Below the pieces are notes generated by a model, which saw nothing but the letters and a program-made list of their open reading frames with translations, had not been told where the DNA came from and made no database searches. A stretch of DNA of 64,000 nt, from contig JAPFFF010000007.1 in the NCBI GenBank assembly GCA_039105265.1, positions 2,356,001 to 2,420,000 of the forward strand. Reading direction: 5' to 3'. Below, one piece after another: positions 21,000-31,637 of the stretch. Source of the DNA: Tritrichomonas musculus. Taxonomy: Eukaryota; Parabasalia; Tritrichomonadida; Tritrichomonadidae. How positions within the stretch are numbered: the stretch's first letter is position 1; each line of letters opens with the position of its first letter. A program made the translations under genes and the position numbers.

Positions 21000-23192
21000 A
21001 TGGAAGTAGACAAGGAACTTTTAAATAAAATCAATTCAATCATTGACATTAAAAATTACGAAACTGTATTTGTGTGTTCTGAAGCTACATTATTTGAAAA
21101 AAAGCAATCCAAAGTTATTATTTTAGTTACTGATTATTGCTTTTATTTATTGAAGAAAAGCTCCAAAACATATGTAACAATATGCGAAATACAATGGCAT
21201 AATTTATCAAAAATAACATATGTTGATAAAACTACCTTTTCATTTACAAGCCACTCAGATACTTATAAAGTTGGATATGAAAAAGCAGAAGAATTGTTAA
21301 AAAAGCTTTTTGATTATCTTGAAAACACACTTGTTCGAATGGAAAAGCCAGAATATGTAAATTGCGAATCGATAATGCCCCCAATGCAACACATTCCTAC
21401 CGCATTTATACAAAGATTCAAATATAAGTTAAGATGTGCAAATATTTCAGAATGTTCAGACATTCTTATCAAAGAACTCACAAAAATAGCTCGCAGAAAA
21501 ACAGAATTAGATATTACTTCTTTACCAAGTGCAGATCAATACGCTGGAATATTATTAGATTGTTGTCAAATTGAACCTACAATCAAAAGTGTTATTCTTC
21601 CACAAGGTATTAAGCGTAATTATTGGAAAGAACTTGCTGATTGTTTAAGAATAAATACTACAATAAATGGAATCAAAACAAATGACGCAATGACAGATGA
21701 TTTTGCAGATATAGCTAAAGCCCTTTCGAAAAATAAGCACAGTAGTCTTGTCCAATTTTCATTTTCGCGTTCAAATATTAATTCACATTTCTTTAAATAC
21801 ATATTAAAAATGTTACAAACCATTTCTTTTAACAAATTATCTTTTGAGAATGCGATAACAGCTCGTGATTTCTATGATTTAATGGATTATAAAGGAATTG
21901 CATTCGCAATGACATCTTTGCAATCATTATCATTCAAAGAAATTAAAAATTTAAGTGTTAAAAACTTCTTAGAACAGCTCCCTTCATTAAGAGAAATTAC
22001 TTTAGTAAATTCCGACACAAACTTAGATGAGTTATTTGCCGTAATTCCATCATTAAATCTTGAAGTTATTCATGTAAATGGTGGTCATGCTTCATCAAGA
22101 CTTAATACAAATATAGAATTACCATCAACTTTATACTCAATTTCATTTGAAAAAATCAAATGGAACGGAAACACGATGAATCGAACTTGGGATCTTTGTA
22201 TCAACCATTTAAGCAGAGATGATTTGGCTTTGAAGGAATGTTGTCAAAAGCCAAGAATTAATCTTGAAAATAAGAAATTGAAAGAAAAAGAAATGGTTCT
22301 TCTTTCATTTGCATTTTCACAACTTACAGATGATCAATGGTCAGATTTCTTCATGTCTGTTAATATGAAAGTTGCTTGCCGTTCACTCGCACAATTGAAT
22401 TGGAGTGGAAATCCTTTTGGACCTGAAATTCTTCATTTTATGATGCATTGCAGTAATCTACATATTCTTATTGCGGACGGATGCTTTTCACCTGATTGCC
22501 CAGGAATCCAAGACTTTACTGATTTTTTGAATAAATTTAATAGAATTAAAGTTCTTTCAATTCGAGGAACAGATGAAATAAAACTTAGTGTTGCTTCTCA
22601 AATCATGTTTCCAAACTTGAAAAATAATAAAAGTTTGGTTGAACTTGATGTTTGTGATAATGATCTTGAAGATGACGGACTTGCTGATCTTGGAAAACTT
22701 TTAATGAAAAATAAAAACATCAAAAAAATTAGATTTGAAAATAATGATATTCAATCTGGTACTGCTTATTATTCATTCTTCGAAATGCTCAAAACACGTG
22801 GAACCAAATTAGACATTCTATATCCTGATAAAGAAATTTATTCTATGCATAAAGCCAAAATACTGGATGGAAAATCCGTAAACTACATATTACAATGTTA
22901 TGAAGCTATAACAAATGAAAATGAAGATTTCGATTCAAGTGATGATGATAGCAGCGAAGATGATGGAAGTGATATCTTTGTTGCTGGAGTTGATGCTAAC
23001 AAGGACATTCTACAAAAAGTATCGGAATCTCCAGCAGTTTCGAAGAAGGGAAGTTCTGATTTTAGTACCTTGCAAAATGAATGGACATTAACTATTCCAC
23101 CTACTAATTTACCAGAAACAGCTCAACAAATGAACACTATTGATCAAACTTATAATCTTTCAGCTCTTATTCAAAGAGTTAGATCTGTATAA
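21000..23192 (+). CDS. PH-like + leucine-rich repeat protein (CARMIL-like)
   Basis: 730 residues from the ATG at 21000. Residues 1-115 form a small beta-rich PH-like domain (KVIILVTDYCFYLLKKSSKT ... YVTICEIQWHNLSKITYVDK). A long leucine-rich region spans about 175-620, with blades such as LAQLNWSGNPFGPEILHFMM and SLVELDVCDNDLEDDGLADL. An acidic Ser/Asp linker (about 650-665) and a polar tail follow. A PH domain followed by many ribonuclease-inhibitor-type LRRs is the architecture of CARMIL proteins, which bind capping protein and regulate actin. The capping-protein-interaction motif is not evident here, so CARMIL-like is an architecture call only. Confidence 0.8.
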   Translation: MEVDKELLNKINSIIDIKNYETVFVCSEATLFEKKQSKVIILVTDYCFYLLKKSSKTYVTICEIQWHNLSKITYVDKTTFSFTSHSDTYKVGYEKAEELLKKLFDYLENTLVRMEKPEYVNCESIMPPMQHIPTAFIQRFKYKLRCANISECSDILIKELTKIARRKTELDITSLPSADQYAGILLDCCQIEPTIKSVILPQGIKRNYWKELADCLRINTTINGIKTNDAMTDDFADIAKALSKNKHSSLVQFSFSRSNINSHFFKYILKMLQTISFNKLSFENAITARDFYDLMDYKGIAFAMTSLQSLSFKEIKNLSVKNFLEQLPSLREITLVNSDTNLDELFAVIPSLNLEVIHVNGGHASSRLNTNIELPSTLYSISFEKIKWNGNTMNRTWDLCINHLSRDDLALKECCQKPRINLENKKLKEKEMVLLSFAFSQLTDDQWSDFFMSVNMKVACRSLAQLNWSGNPFGPEILHFMMHCSNLHILIADGCFSPDCPGIQDFTDFLNKFNRIKVLSIRGTDEIKLSVASQIMFPNLKNNKSLVELDVCDNDLEDDGLADLGKLLMKNKNIKKIRFENNDIQSGTAYYSFFEMLKTRGTKLDILYPDKEIYSMHKAKILDGKSVNYILQCYEAITNENEDFDSSDDDSSEDDGSDIFVAGVDANKDILQKVSESPAVSKKGSSDFSTLQNEWTLTIPPTNLPETAQQMNTIDQTYNLSALIQRVRSV

Positions 23193-23959
23193 AAATAAAT
23201 TTAGAATTGATTCATTGTCATTATTATTTAGAAGTTAGAATATAAAATTAGTATTACCAGTCTTTCATATTAAATAATTACTTAAAAAAGAGGCATGTCA
23301 ACCAAAATTCTACTCGATAAATTTTTTTGAAAATGATAATATAAGATTTAAATGATGTATATTAAAACTTTTCCTCTTGAGCAAACGAAAACTTCTATAC
23401 AGTTTTTAGTTTTCATTCAAATCATCATTTTTAACTCAATATCATCAATTCAAAAAGTAGATATATTCAAATTAGATATATTGAAAAATGAATTCTCTTT
23501 CATTTTTGATAAGATCATGATTGAATACCATTTCAATTTGAGAGAATCTTTATTGAATTGCTTTTCAATTTGAGAGAAGGTTAATTGAATATTCTTTCAA
23601 TTTGAGAAGAATAAATATGTTTTATTTATAACTTGGAAATTGAATTATCAAAAATTTATTTTATGATATAAATATACTTAGATATTAATTATGAATTAAT
23701 AAAAGTAATTATATTTGCATGTCACAAAAAATTTAAAATAAATATTTTAAAATATTTTATTTTGTTTTTACAAAGTAGGTAAAATCATTATTTGATTTAT
23801 AATAAAGAAGTATATAATTTTTATTAATCAACAAAATAAATTTCTGCTCTAATATTCTCAAATATTTATTTAAAATATAATTATTTGAAAAAGTTCGATC
23901 GTTAAAATTAAAAAATGATTTATTTCAAAATTTTTTTTATATATTTTTAAAGTAAAATG
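23193..23959. other. Gene-free spacer left of the hAT element
   Basis: AT-rich sequence with one short tandem repeat (23521-23616). A 73-codon open frame here is low-complexity and overlaps that repeat, so I do not call it a gene. Confidence 0.5.
23521..23616. repeat. 3 x 32-bp tandem repeat
   Basis: Three units starting TTGAAT at 23521, 23553 and 23585, each containing TTTCAATTTGAGA. The third is slightly diverged at its end. Confidence 0.7.
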
Positions 23960-23967
23960 AAATGAAT
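23960..23967. repeat. hAT target-site duplication, left
   Basis: AAATGAAT directly before the left inverted end; identical to 27003-27010. Confidence 0.8.
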
Positions 23968-24386
23968 TACGCCTTCATTAATCGCCTTTACTTGTTAAAT
24001 ATCAATGGGCAGCGGTTATTCTCAGAAAATTAATCATGAAAATATATTTAAACTTTTAAAAATAAATGCTTTTAACATTTAATAAAAAATACTAATTCAA
24101 TGAATTTATTCAAAAAAATTGCAATTGAGAATACTCATAGAATAATGAAATTTGAACATACTCATAGAATTTGAAAATTTATGAAATTTGGTTGTAAAGT
24201 TTTCAAATTCTTGGGGCGAAAAAAGTGGCATTTTGGGCGGAAAAGTGACCAAAATAGGAAATTCAAAGGTTTATATGATCATTTGAAAGGAACCGCCGGG
24301 CGATGTAAAATGAATTGAAAGGTTTTCTCCGGGCAATATAAAATTCCTCAATTTTTGAATGTGACAAAAAATATTAAATCTGCCAA

Positions 24387-26390
24387 ATGGAATATAAAGA
24401 AACAAACTTACTTCCACCCGGATGTTCAGAAGTAGAATCATCAACCGACTCTCATAAACAATATAGATGCCCAAAATTAGGATGGTCCATAGAAATGGAA
24501 CTCCGCCGATGCAGTTATCAAGGACGAAGATATAATTTAGCAAATCATTTAAAAAAGAATAGACATATGTTTAATATTCCACGTGATCAAGATTTAGGAT
24601 TCCCTGAAGCATTTGTTGCTGGGAACAAGATTCAAAACGATGAGCAACTTCAACATACTATAATGAAAAAATTAGCTATCTTATCTGGAAAACTTAATAT
24701 TTCTGCAAAAAAATCAGTCAGCTCGGAAATGGAAGCTTTCATACATTTTCTTATTGACATTGGTTGCCAACTTCATAAAAATTTTCCATCGAATTCTTTA
24801 AGTCCAAGTGATCTCTTTAAAATGCCAAATATAAACAAGTTGATTGATTATACTAAAATAGCTGCTGCAGAAATCAAAGAAAAAGCACTCGATACGATGA
24901 AAGAAAAATATATTAACCTGGAGATCGATTCCGGGACTGTTAGAAATTTGAATGTCGTTCATTTCGTGATATCTGCAACAGAAGACGATTCAATCAAACC
25001 ATTCTTATTCAAATTGGAGAGAAATACTAATTTTGATCATGTGGATTATTATAATTATACAAACAAAGTTATACAAACATTGTTAGATAAAAACATTTTC
25101 ATATGCTCAATTATTGTTGACAACTTACGTTCTCAAACTAAAGGAATTGAGCTTTTGAAAAATACAACAGATGACCCAAGAATTAGATCAATTACAATAG
25201 TTCATTGTTTTTGCCATCTCATAAGTTTGGCATTCTCAAACACTATTAAATTATGTCCTCACTTGGATATTCTTATCACCAATATAAAAGCAATTGTAAC
25301 AATTTTAAGGAAAAATACATCTGTACAATTTATCGGGAAAAAATGTCCATGTATAGTAGAAAATAGATGGATCTATATTTATGATGTTCTAAAATTCATA
25401 TTAGATAATTCAGATGATATTTCAATACTTTTGGAAAATGATGATATCTTTAAGATTGACGAATTCAGGCAACTTTTCAATTTAGTTTTGCCATTACGGC
25501 TTTTTGTTCAGAAAATGGAATCGAATAATTCAATTTGCTGTGTGGGAAAATATCTTCGTGATTTGTTTGACTATCTAAAGAGTGCCGATTTTCAATTGAT
25601 TTCAGATATCTATGAAACTTTATATACAGTTCTTTTGGCCCGATTTAAAAGTAACAACTTTGATTTGATAATTACATCTTATTTCTTTTCTCCTCCAGGT
25701 AGATCACATTTCAGAGAAATGAATATCAGTTCTATATCAAATTATGATCAAAATGAATCATTTATTAATTATCCTCTTTTATTCGGTGATCAGCTAGTAT
25801 ATGACGAAGAACCTCAAAACAATGACAATATTCATCTTTTTTTGGACACAGCAATCAGTAAATTGGATTCAGAAATAACAAATTGGTCATTTTTAGAGTC
25901 TGAATGTGATGCTGATAATTCGTTCATCACGGAATCTTTTAAATCAAACTACTCAATACTAGCAGAAAAGAAATTTAGTGAAAGATTAAATATAAATCTA
26001 TTTGAAAATATGCATATTATATCACGAGATTTTGTTATTTCTTTATTAAGTCAAATAGGATTTGATTATTCATTTGAGAATATACATGATTTAATTGATA
26101 AATGGGCATTTAATTCAACAAATGAACTACCATTTTCTGTTGATATCAAAACAAAAAAGTCTGTTGACTTATGGAAAAGAATTATCACATATTCAGATTG
26201 GAAACCACTAGCCACCGCAGTTATAAGAATTGTTTCTATTGGTACATCGGAAGCTAACTGTGAAAGATTTATTTCAAGACAGAGAGAAGTAACAGGAGAT
26301 CACGGAACAAATTATAATCCTAAATCTATGGAATCAAGGCTACAAATACTTTCAGCATCAAGTACAGTAATGAATAAATTAAAAGAATAA
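24387..26390 (+). CDS. hAT family transposase
   Basis: 667 residues from the ATG at 24387. The N-terminus has a possible zinc-binding, BED-like segment (YRCPKLGW ... RRCSYQGRRYNLANHLKKNRH, residues about 25-58). The RNase-H-like core shows candidate acidic residues in LEIDSGTVRN and SIIVDNLRSQTKG, then the CFCHLISLAF block typical of hAT proteins. The C-terminus (about 605-660) is the hAT dimerisation region: KPLATAVIRIVSIGTSEANC, ERF, then SMESRLQIL. The frame is uninterrupted and sits inside a 3-kb element with matching ends and an 8-bp target duplication. It is therefore probably a recent or still functional insertion. It probably catalyses cut-and-paste movement of its own element. Confidence 0.88.
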   Translation: MEYKETNLLPPGCSEVESSTDSHKQYRCPKLGWSIEMELRRCSYQGRRYNLANHLKKNRHMFNIPRDQDLGFPEAFVAGNKIQNDEQLQHTIMKKLAILSGKLNISAKKSVSSEMEAFIHFLIDIGCQLHKNFPSNSLSPSDLFKMPNINKLIDYTKIAAAEIKEKALDTMKEKYINLEIDSGTVRNLNVVHFVISATEDDSIKPFLFKLERNTNFDHVDYYNYTNKVIQTLLDKNIFICSIIVDNLRSQTKGIELLKNTTDDPRIRSITIVHCFCHLISLAFSNTIKLCPHLDILITNIKAIVTILRKNTSVQFIGKKCPCIVENRWIYIYDVLKFILDNSDDISILLENDDIFKIDEFRQLFNLVLPLRLFVQKMESNNSICCVGKYLRDLFDYLKSADFQLISDIYETLYTVLLARFKSNNFDLIITSYFFSPPGRSHFREMNISSISNYDQNESFINYPLLFGDQLVYDEEPQNNDNIHLFLDTAISKLDSEITNWSFLESECDADNSFITESFKSNYSILAEKKFSERLNINLFENMHIISRDFVISLLSQIGFDYSFENIHDLIDKWAFNSTNELPFSVDIKTKKSVDLWKRIITYSDWKPLATAVIRIVSIGTSEANCERFISRQREVTGDHGTNYNPKSMESRLQILSASSTVMNKLKE

Positions 26391-26570
26391 CTAACTAACT
26401 AAATAATTAATTAAACCATCTCTAATTATATAATCATAATAAATGAAATTCAAAAATTATTATTTTTTTTTAATAAATAACAAATAGTGTTTGCCAAATA
26501 CGATTACTACATCTAAGTCATCTGATTCAATGATTTACCAATATCTAGTTGAAGAAAATAAATTTCTGCC

Positions 26571-26691
26571 ATTAAAATTGAGAGGATTTTTTTTATTTAT
26601 GTCAATAAAATTGAGAGAAAAAATATTTATGTCAATAAAATTGCGAGAAAAATATTTTTATGTCATTAAAATTGAGAGGAAAATATTTTAA
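26571..26691. repeat. 4 x about 31-bp tandem repeat inside the hAT element
   Basis: Units beginning A(A/T)TAAAATTG at 26571, 26604, 26634 and 26665, each with GAGA and ATATTT words and TATGTCA at the junctions. Lies between the transposase stop and the right end. Confidence 0.7.
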
Positions 26692-27002
26692 TGCTATTAA
26701 TGAAAAATATGAAAATTTGAACACCATATTTCACTGCGTAACAAAAAAAATTAAGCATCAGACAAACATTTCATGTAATCCTATTTTATATCATGAAATT
26801 CATATATTTCATATATACTTAAAAGGACATATAGCATTAAGGCGAAGCCTAAAAAAGCATTATTAATAACATAGCTTTACAATTACCTAATTTAATATAT
26901 ATATATATTTAAAAAAAAATAATAAAAAAAAAATAAACGTACTCAATTCATAAAAATAAATCGCCCTTGTTTTTAATTTTTTGGGCGAAAAATGAAGGAC
27001 TA

Positions 27003-27010
27003 AAATGAAT
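27003..27010. repeat. hAT target-site duplication, right
   Basis: AAATGAAT directly after the right inverted end; identical to 23960-23967. Confidence 0.8.
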
Positions 27011-28750
27011 TTATCATAAGTTCTATAAATCCTCTAAAAATCATATTTTGAGCACTAATTATATTTTATTTTTTCAATGAACTATCAATTGAATTGAAAG
27101 TATAATATTAGTGTATATTGAAACGTATAAAAGAAAATTCCAATATAATTATTAGAATGGCTGTTTTATTTTGATTAAAAAATGAAATATGATTAGTATC
27201 ACAGCTATTTGAAAATAAGACGTTTTATGTTTAGATATTTAAAGAACGTATAGAGTAATCAAAAAAACCATTAGTAATTTGTTAATATTATTAAGTTATA
27301 AATGTAAAGAATCTTGGATCTTATATTTCTATAGAGTGGATAAAATAAAAAATCAAGTTTGATGTTTTTTACCTAAAAACTATTAATTTTAATGTACAAA
27401 CTAAATAATTGGACTCCAGAGATCATAAATACATTCTTCTTTTTTATATTAATCTTTTATAACTGGACTTATCTTATTTTCTACTTTCACTTTTTGAGAG
27501 CTTTTTTTTGGTTGATATGCCTCTCTTAAAAAGAAGTAAAATTTGTATTATATTTCCACTTTTTCAATAAATATTCATTAAAACGGTAAAATATGAAAAA
27601 AAAAAAAATACATTCAATACTAATATAGTTTCATATTTTACCCGAATTCATGTGTATTTTTGGTTATGCTTCATTCAATACTGATATTGTTTCATATCCT
27701 CCCCGAGCTCATAATATTTTTGATGATCCTTCAATTCCTTTACATTCAGGAATACTGATTTCGTTTCATATGCTATTGATACTACAATTATCTACAAAAA
27801 CAAAATACAATTGGCTTGTTAATTGATATTTTTGTTAACTTTATATATGCTGAAGATAATTTTTAAATGTGTATTTTAACAGTGATATTCTTTTGCTAGC
27901 TCCATTTCCATGCCAGTATGATTGACCTACACCCAATATTTAGATAATACTTTTGATTTATTTTGATGACATATGCATTTTTTTTTGCTCATGACATATG
28001 CATTCATTATTTGTAATGAATTCAAAGCATTTCATTCAAATGGAATGTATCAATACTGTTTTTATTGGACAGTAAACTATAAATGTTAATTTTGAATATT
28101 AATTTTTTTTTTTTTTTTAGAATAAAATAGCTATTTTTTTGTTTCTATTCTGTACTTATTTGCTTTTTGTTCAATCAAAAAGTTTGAATTATTCTTCCTT
28201 TATCTCAAGTTTAAGACATTAGTTGAGTATAAGTGATTTTTTTGAAAATATTTCATCTGTTTTCGTTATTCTTTTGTCATGAGTTTTGGAGATATTTGCT
28301 TTCCTTTAATGAAAGCTGGATTTGATTGTCAAAATTTGTAATCCTTTTTTCTATAATATTTTATATTTTTATATCGTTATTTTCTTCAATAATATTTTAT
28401 TTCTTATTATTTTTATTAGTTTTAAAGATTATTTTTTTATGCTCCATGTCTAGTCTTTACCAATATATTAATAGATTATCTATAGTTATGATCAACTTTT
28501 TGAAACACTTTCCTTCTGAAATCATTTGAAAGCAATATTTTTCTTTCAAATAATTATTTCAAAAAGTGGATTGATGGAAAAAAGTTTTCAAAAAACGATT
28601 GTTGATCTTTTTGAAATTATAAACCAAATAAAAAGTTCTACTATTTTATTTAATTTGGACATAAAACAGATTGGATACTTAACAGTAATTGCATTAACAA
28701 AATCACATTTAATATTAAAAAACAATGAAAGGAAATAAAAGAAGATAAAA
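27011..28750. other. Gene-free AT-rich spacer
   Basis: About 1.7 kb. Apart from a degenerate tandem repeat near 27612-27780 I see only T-rich runs. Two open frames of 67-70 codons at 28326-28738 have unconvincing composition and no recognisable motif. Confidence 0.5.
27612..27780. repeat. Degenerate tandem repeat, about 2.5 copies of 60-70 bp
   Basis: Words AATACTGATAT and GTTTCATAT followed by a C-rich run recur at about 27612, 27672 and 27744 with increasing divergence. Confidence 0.5.
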
Positions 28751-29905
28751 TTATTTTCTAGCTTTTTCACGCAATTCAGAAAGCTCATCTCTTAACAGAG
28801 TAATTCGAGTTGTATTTTCAATCATTTCTTCGTCTAATTTGGTAAATGGAGCTGTTTTGGTTGTAAATTCAGATACTTGATTACTTACTTGAGAAAGTTG
28901 GGACAATCTTGATTTTAATTTTTCATATCGAGACTTTTCGATAGCAAGAGCTTGAAGAAAAAAATCATTAATTACTGTGGGCACTGATAATCTTTCAGCA
29001 ATTAAAGCATACTTTGTTTCTTCAGTATTAAAATTAGGATCCGACATGATTTCTTTATTTTTGCTTTGCGTTTTTTCAATACCGCGTTGTTGAGTTTCAA
29101 GATTTTTAAGAGCTGTTCTGAGATTTTTAATTCTGCCGATCATTGCTTCTCTTTCATTTAACCAGCTAGATGTTGAAGAAATCGAGCTAATTCTCCTATT
29201 TTTTTTATTTTGATTATATAGTGATTTTGCTGAAAGATTTTTCTCTTCATTTTGCCTATCTTCAAGGATTTTCAATTTTTCTTGGAGCTCTTTTCCTAAA
29301 ACTTCTCTTTGAGTAATTAAAAAATCTCGCTCAATAGGAGTAACCTCTCCCAAGTCTTCAACCAACTGATTTAATTTCGCTTTCATATCTTCAACGTCTT
29401 CTTCTAACAAATCTCGTTCAATTGTAACCTCATCCAATTTACTATTTAATTGATTTAATTGAGTTCTCTTTGCAGTTTCGTCAGCTTTTACAATTTCATA
29501 CTGCTCACGAAGATCATTGAGTTTCGCGATAAGTCGTCCACTTAATGCTATAGATTTTGAATGCTCACCTTTTAGATTATTAATTACTGAAGTGATACCT
29601 TCAATATTCATTTTACACCTTTCGATATCGGCTTCAACACGACGTAATTGAACAAAAAATGTACCTTGATTATTTTCATCATAGTTATCTTGAAATTTAC
29701 TTTCATATTTAGATAGTTGTTGATTAGTTTTTTGCGATTCTGTAAGCTTCTTTTGGCATGTTTTGTACTCCTTATTTAACTTCATTTCTTTTGTTTTGAG
29801 TGATGCAAGCTGTCTTGATGCATCTGCAATGAGATCATCAAGCATTCTTTCAGCTGCAATAAGTTGATCAGTATCAATGAGCTTTTGAATTTGCTCAAAT
29901 TCCAT
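28751..29905 (-). CDS. Long coiled-coil protein
   Basis: 384 residues from the ATG at 29905 (MEFEQIQKLIDTDQLIAAER); the open frame extends a further 30 bp upstream but without an ATG. Almost the whole length is predicted heptad coiled coil, rich in Glu, Lys, Leu and Gln, for example LNSKLDEVTIERDLLEEDVE and KELQEKLKILEDRQNEE. A Ser-rich break (RRISSISSTSSW) lies near residue 245. No catalytic motif is visible. Such proteins in trichomonads are usually cytoskeletal or flagellar/basal-body structural components, but that is inference. It is divergent from the thioredoxin gene, with 263 bp between the starts. Confidence 0.8.
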   Translation of the reverse strand: MEFEQIQKLIDTDQLIAAERMLDDLIADASRQLASLKTKEMKLNKEYKTCQKKLTESQKTNQQLSKYESKFQDNYDENNQGTFFVQLRRVEADIERCKMNIEGITSVINNLKGEHSKSIALSGRLIAKLNDLREQYEIVKADETAKRTQLNQLNSKLDEVTIERDLLEEDVEDMKAKLNQLVEDLGEVTPIERDFLITQREVLGKELQEKLKILEDRQNEEKNLSAKSLYNQNKKNRRISSISSTSSWLNEREAMIGRIKNLRTALKNLETQQRGIEKTQSKNKEIMSDPNFNTEETKYALIAERLSVPTVINDFFLQALAIEKSRYEKLKSRLSQLSQVSNQVSEFTTKTAPFTKLDEEMIENTTRITLLRDELSELREKARK

Positions 29906-30155
29906 TTTGATTTTTTTAAACGTAATTTCACACACAAACGAAAAAGGTAAATTCTAAGGTGAAATTTTAAAGATCATTTTTTCCTCCATATTATTCAGTA
30001 TATTTTGATTTGTTATTCTACTTTAAACAATTTCAAATTTGAAATCATCGCATTATTTGATTCTTTCAAAATATGAAATAATACTGGCCAAATATTGGCT
30101 TTTACGATTATTATTTTTTACTGAAAAAATCGGTTATTAGTCAATATTTCATCTT

Positions 30156-30168
30156 TCATCTTTCATTA
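30156..30168 (+). promoter_or_regulatory. Initiator (Inr) of the thioredoxin gene
   Basis: TCATCTTTCATTA matches the trichomonad Inr consensus TCAYTWYTCATTA at 12 of 13 positions and abuts the ATG at 30169, giving an extremely short leader, as is usual in this group. Confidence 0.6.
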
Positions 30169-30513
30169 ATGTCTGCATCGAATATTCTTGTCTTTAAAGG
30201 TGATAAAGCCGCCTTAACACAACAAGTTATTAGCGCTGGTGGTCTTGTTGTTGTCGATTTTCATGCATCATGGTGCCCTTCATGCCGCAAACTCGCTCAA
30301 AAGCTTCCAACAATTGCAAATGAATATCCAAACGTCTTATTTTTGAAGACAGATGTTGATGAGGCAAAGGAACTTGCAGCATCCTTTTCAATCAGCTCTA
30401 TTCCACATTGCAAATTTTTCAGAGTTGGAGAAGATAAATCATTAAATGAACTCGGATCAGTTACAGGTGCTAATTATTCACAAATATACCAAAAATTAAA
30501 GGATCTTTCTTAA
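30169..30513 (+). CDS. Thioredoxin
   Basis: 114 residues, the normal length of a single thioredoxin domain. The strand-helix-strand order is intact: LVVVDFHASWCPSCRKLAQK with the redox cysteines C36 and C39, then VLFLKTDVDEAKELAASFSI and the cis-proline P79 in SSIPHCKFF. The active site is CPSC, not the classical CGPC, which should shift its redox potential. Role: dithiol reductant for peroxiredoxins and other targets, important in a microaerophile without glutathione. No clear hydrogenosomal targeting sequence, so cytosolic is likely. A strong Inr abuts the start codon. Confidence 0.93.
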   Translation: MSASNILVFKGDKAALTQQVISAGGLVVVDFHASWCPSCRKLAQKLPTIANEYPNVLFLKTDVDEAKELAASFSISSIPHCKFFRVGEDKSLNELGSVTGANYSQIYQKLKDLS

Positions 30514-30811
30514 ACTTTATGTAAATTGATAAATCCTATTTTTTCGGCGCCAGATAATTTCTCATATTTTCATTTTATTTTTTAAATAAAGAAAATCACT
30601 CAAATTAATATCCAAGGGTCATTTTTTTCCCCTCCCTTTCTTATTTAATTAAAACCTTTAGTTCAACAATCCAAATGAAATTTAAAATAATATCAAATTA
30701 AAGTCAATACACCAAAGAGACAAAATTCAAAATTTTAAAAATACCCTCTCTATTTATTAATGTCTTTATCTCGAAACATTATATATTACCATTGAGTTTG
30801 ATTTCAACAAT

Positions 30812-30818
30812 AAAAAAA
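30812..30818 (-). terminator. Pol III terminator of the tRNA
   Basis: Seven T residues (on the minus strand) immediately after the discriminator base of the tRNA gene. Confidence 0.7.
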
Positions 30819-30890
30819 TTCTCTTGGGAGGAATCGAACCTCCATTCCGGAATTCAGAGTCCCATGTGATAACCACTACACTACAAGAGA
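30819..30890 (-). tRNA. tRNA-Gln (CTG)
   Basis: A 72-nt cloverleaf on the minus strand. The acceptor TCTCTTG pairs with CAAGAGA. The D arm contains the box A type GTGTAGTGGTTATC. The anticodon stem TGGGA/TTCCG closes the loop CTCTGAA, with U33 followed by anticodon CTG, reading CAG. A 4-nt variable loop follows, then the T arm GGAGG-TTCGATT-CCTCC (box B). No intron and no encoded CCA. A T7 run follows directly. The anticodon loop matches that of other eukaryotic Gln-CTG tRNAs. Confidence 0.93.
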
Positions 30891-30995
30891 TGTTGTTCAC
30901 TCAAAAGAACAAAAATAAAAATCGATTATTCTAAATAAAAAAGCAAATTAAAAAATCTAATTCAATTTGAACAATTATAAACGGTCATATTATCA

Positions 30996-31358
30996 ATGAG
31001 CCAAAGATTTTCTCATTCTACAGATGAAATCAATGATGCTGGATCAAATGTTCTAAGCTCGATATTAGATTCTCGTATCGAGCAAATTGATGCAATTACT
31101 CTCCCTAGTGACTTACATCGTAAAGATATAATACATACTATCCAAAAAATTGAATCATATCCCAAACGTCTTTCATCATTTCTAGATTATATGATTGATT
31201 ATACATATTATCTTAATTTGGAGCTTACTCAAAAACAGGATCAATTAAATGAAGCTCTTGACGAACTTGCTTTACTCAAAAAAAACAAAAAAACAAACAT
31301 ACCTACAAATAGAACATTAACACCACCTAAAAATTTCTCAAATTTTAGTGTTTCATAA
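30996..31358 (+). CDS. Small hypothetical protein
   Basis: 120 residues from the ATG at 30996. The predicted fold is helical, with two helices (about 38-70 and 72-98: IEQIDAITLPSDLHRKDIIH, then DYTYYLNLELTQKQDQLNEA forming a short coiled coil) and a polar Thr/Pro/Asn tail. No family recognised. The leader TCATATTATCA directly before the ATG is weakly Inr-like. Composition and the helical pattern support coding. It lies about 100 bp from the tRNA gene, on the opposite strand. Confidence 0.6.
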   Translation: MSQRFSHSTDEINDAGSNVLSSILDSRIEQIDAITLPSDLHRKDIIHTIQKIESYPKRLSSFLDYMIDYTYYLNLELTQKQDQLNEALDELALLKKNKKTNIPTNRTLTPPKNFSNFSVS

Positions 31359-31637
31359 TTGTAATAATTTTTTCAAATATATCTATGCATTAATTATAAA
31401 ATTTCACTTTATTTGTCTATGACAATTAAAGATCACACCGGATATATTTTTTTTTTTTTTTTTTTGTTACAGACTAAATATTATTATTTTCAACTTTATT
31501 GAATTTCTTTTAAAAATCTATTTTTTAATCACCATATACTCTTATTAAAACATATTCCAACATTTTTTTCTCTCTTCTTTTTTTGAATCATTCAATGAGA
31601 GGCCAAATTTATTGGCCAAAAATTTCATATTGAAAGA

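Larger units (their letters stand above)
23968..27002 (+). mobile_element. hAT DNA transposon, apparently complete
   Basis: A 3035-bp element. The 19-bp ends are TACGCCTTCATTAATCGCC (23968-23986) and, on the other strand, TAGTCCTTCATTTTTCGCC (26984-27002), matching at 15 of 19 positions. Both ends are flanked by the identical 8-bp target duplication AAATGAAT (23960-23967 and 27003-27010). An 8-bp duplication and TA-starting short inverted ends are what hAT elements produce. A single uninterrupted transposase frame lies inside. Subterminal GGGCG words occur on both sides (near 24213, 24235 and 26983). Confidence 0.85.

Noticed and set aside
24200-24390. An additional 5' exon of the hAT transposase
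   Set aside because: The GGGCG-rich stretch before the ATG is non-coding in appearance, and no trichomonad-type splice signal is visible.
28326-28738. Two overlapping open frames of 67 and 70 codons
   Set aside because: Phe/Ile/Ser-rich and A/T-driven composition, no motif, no promoter.
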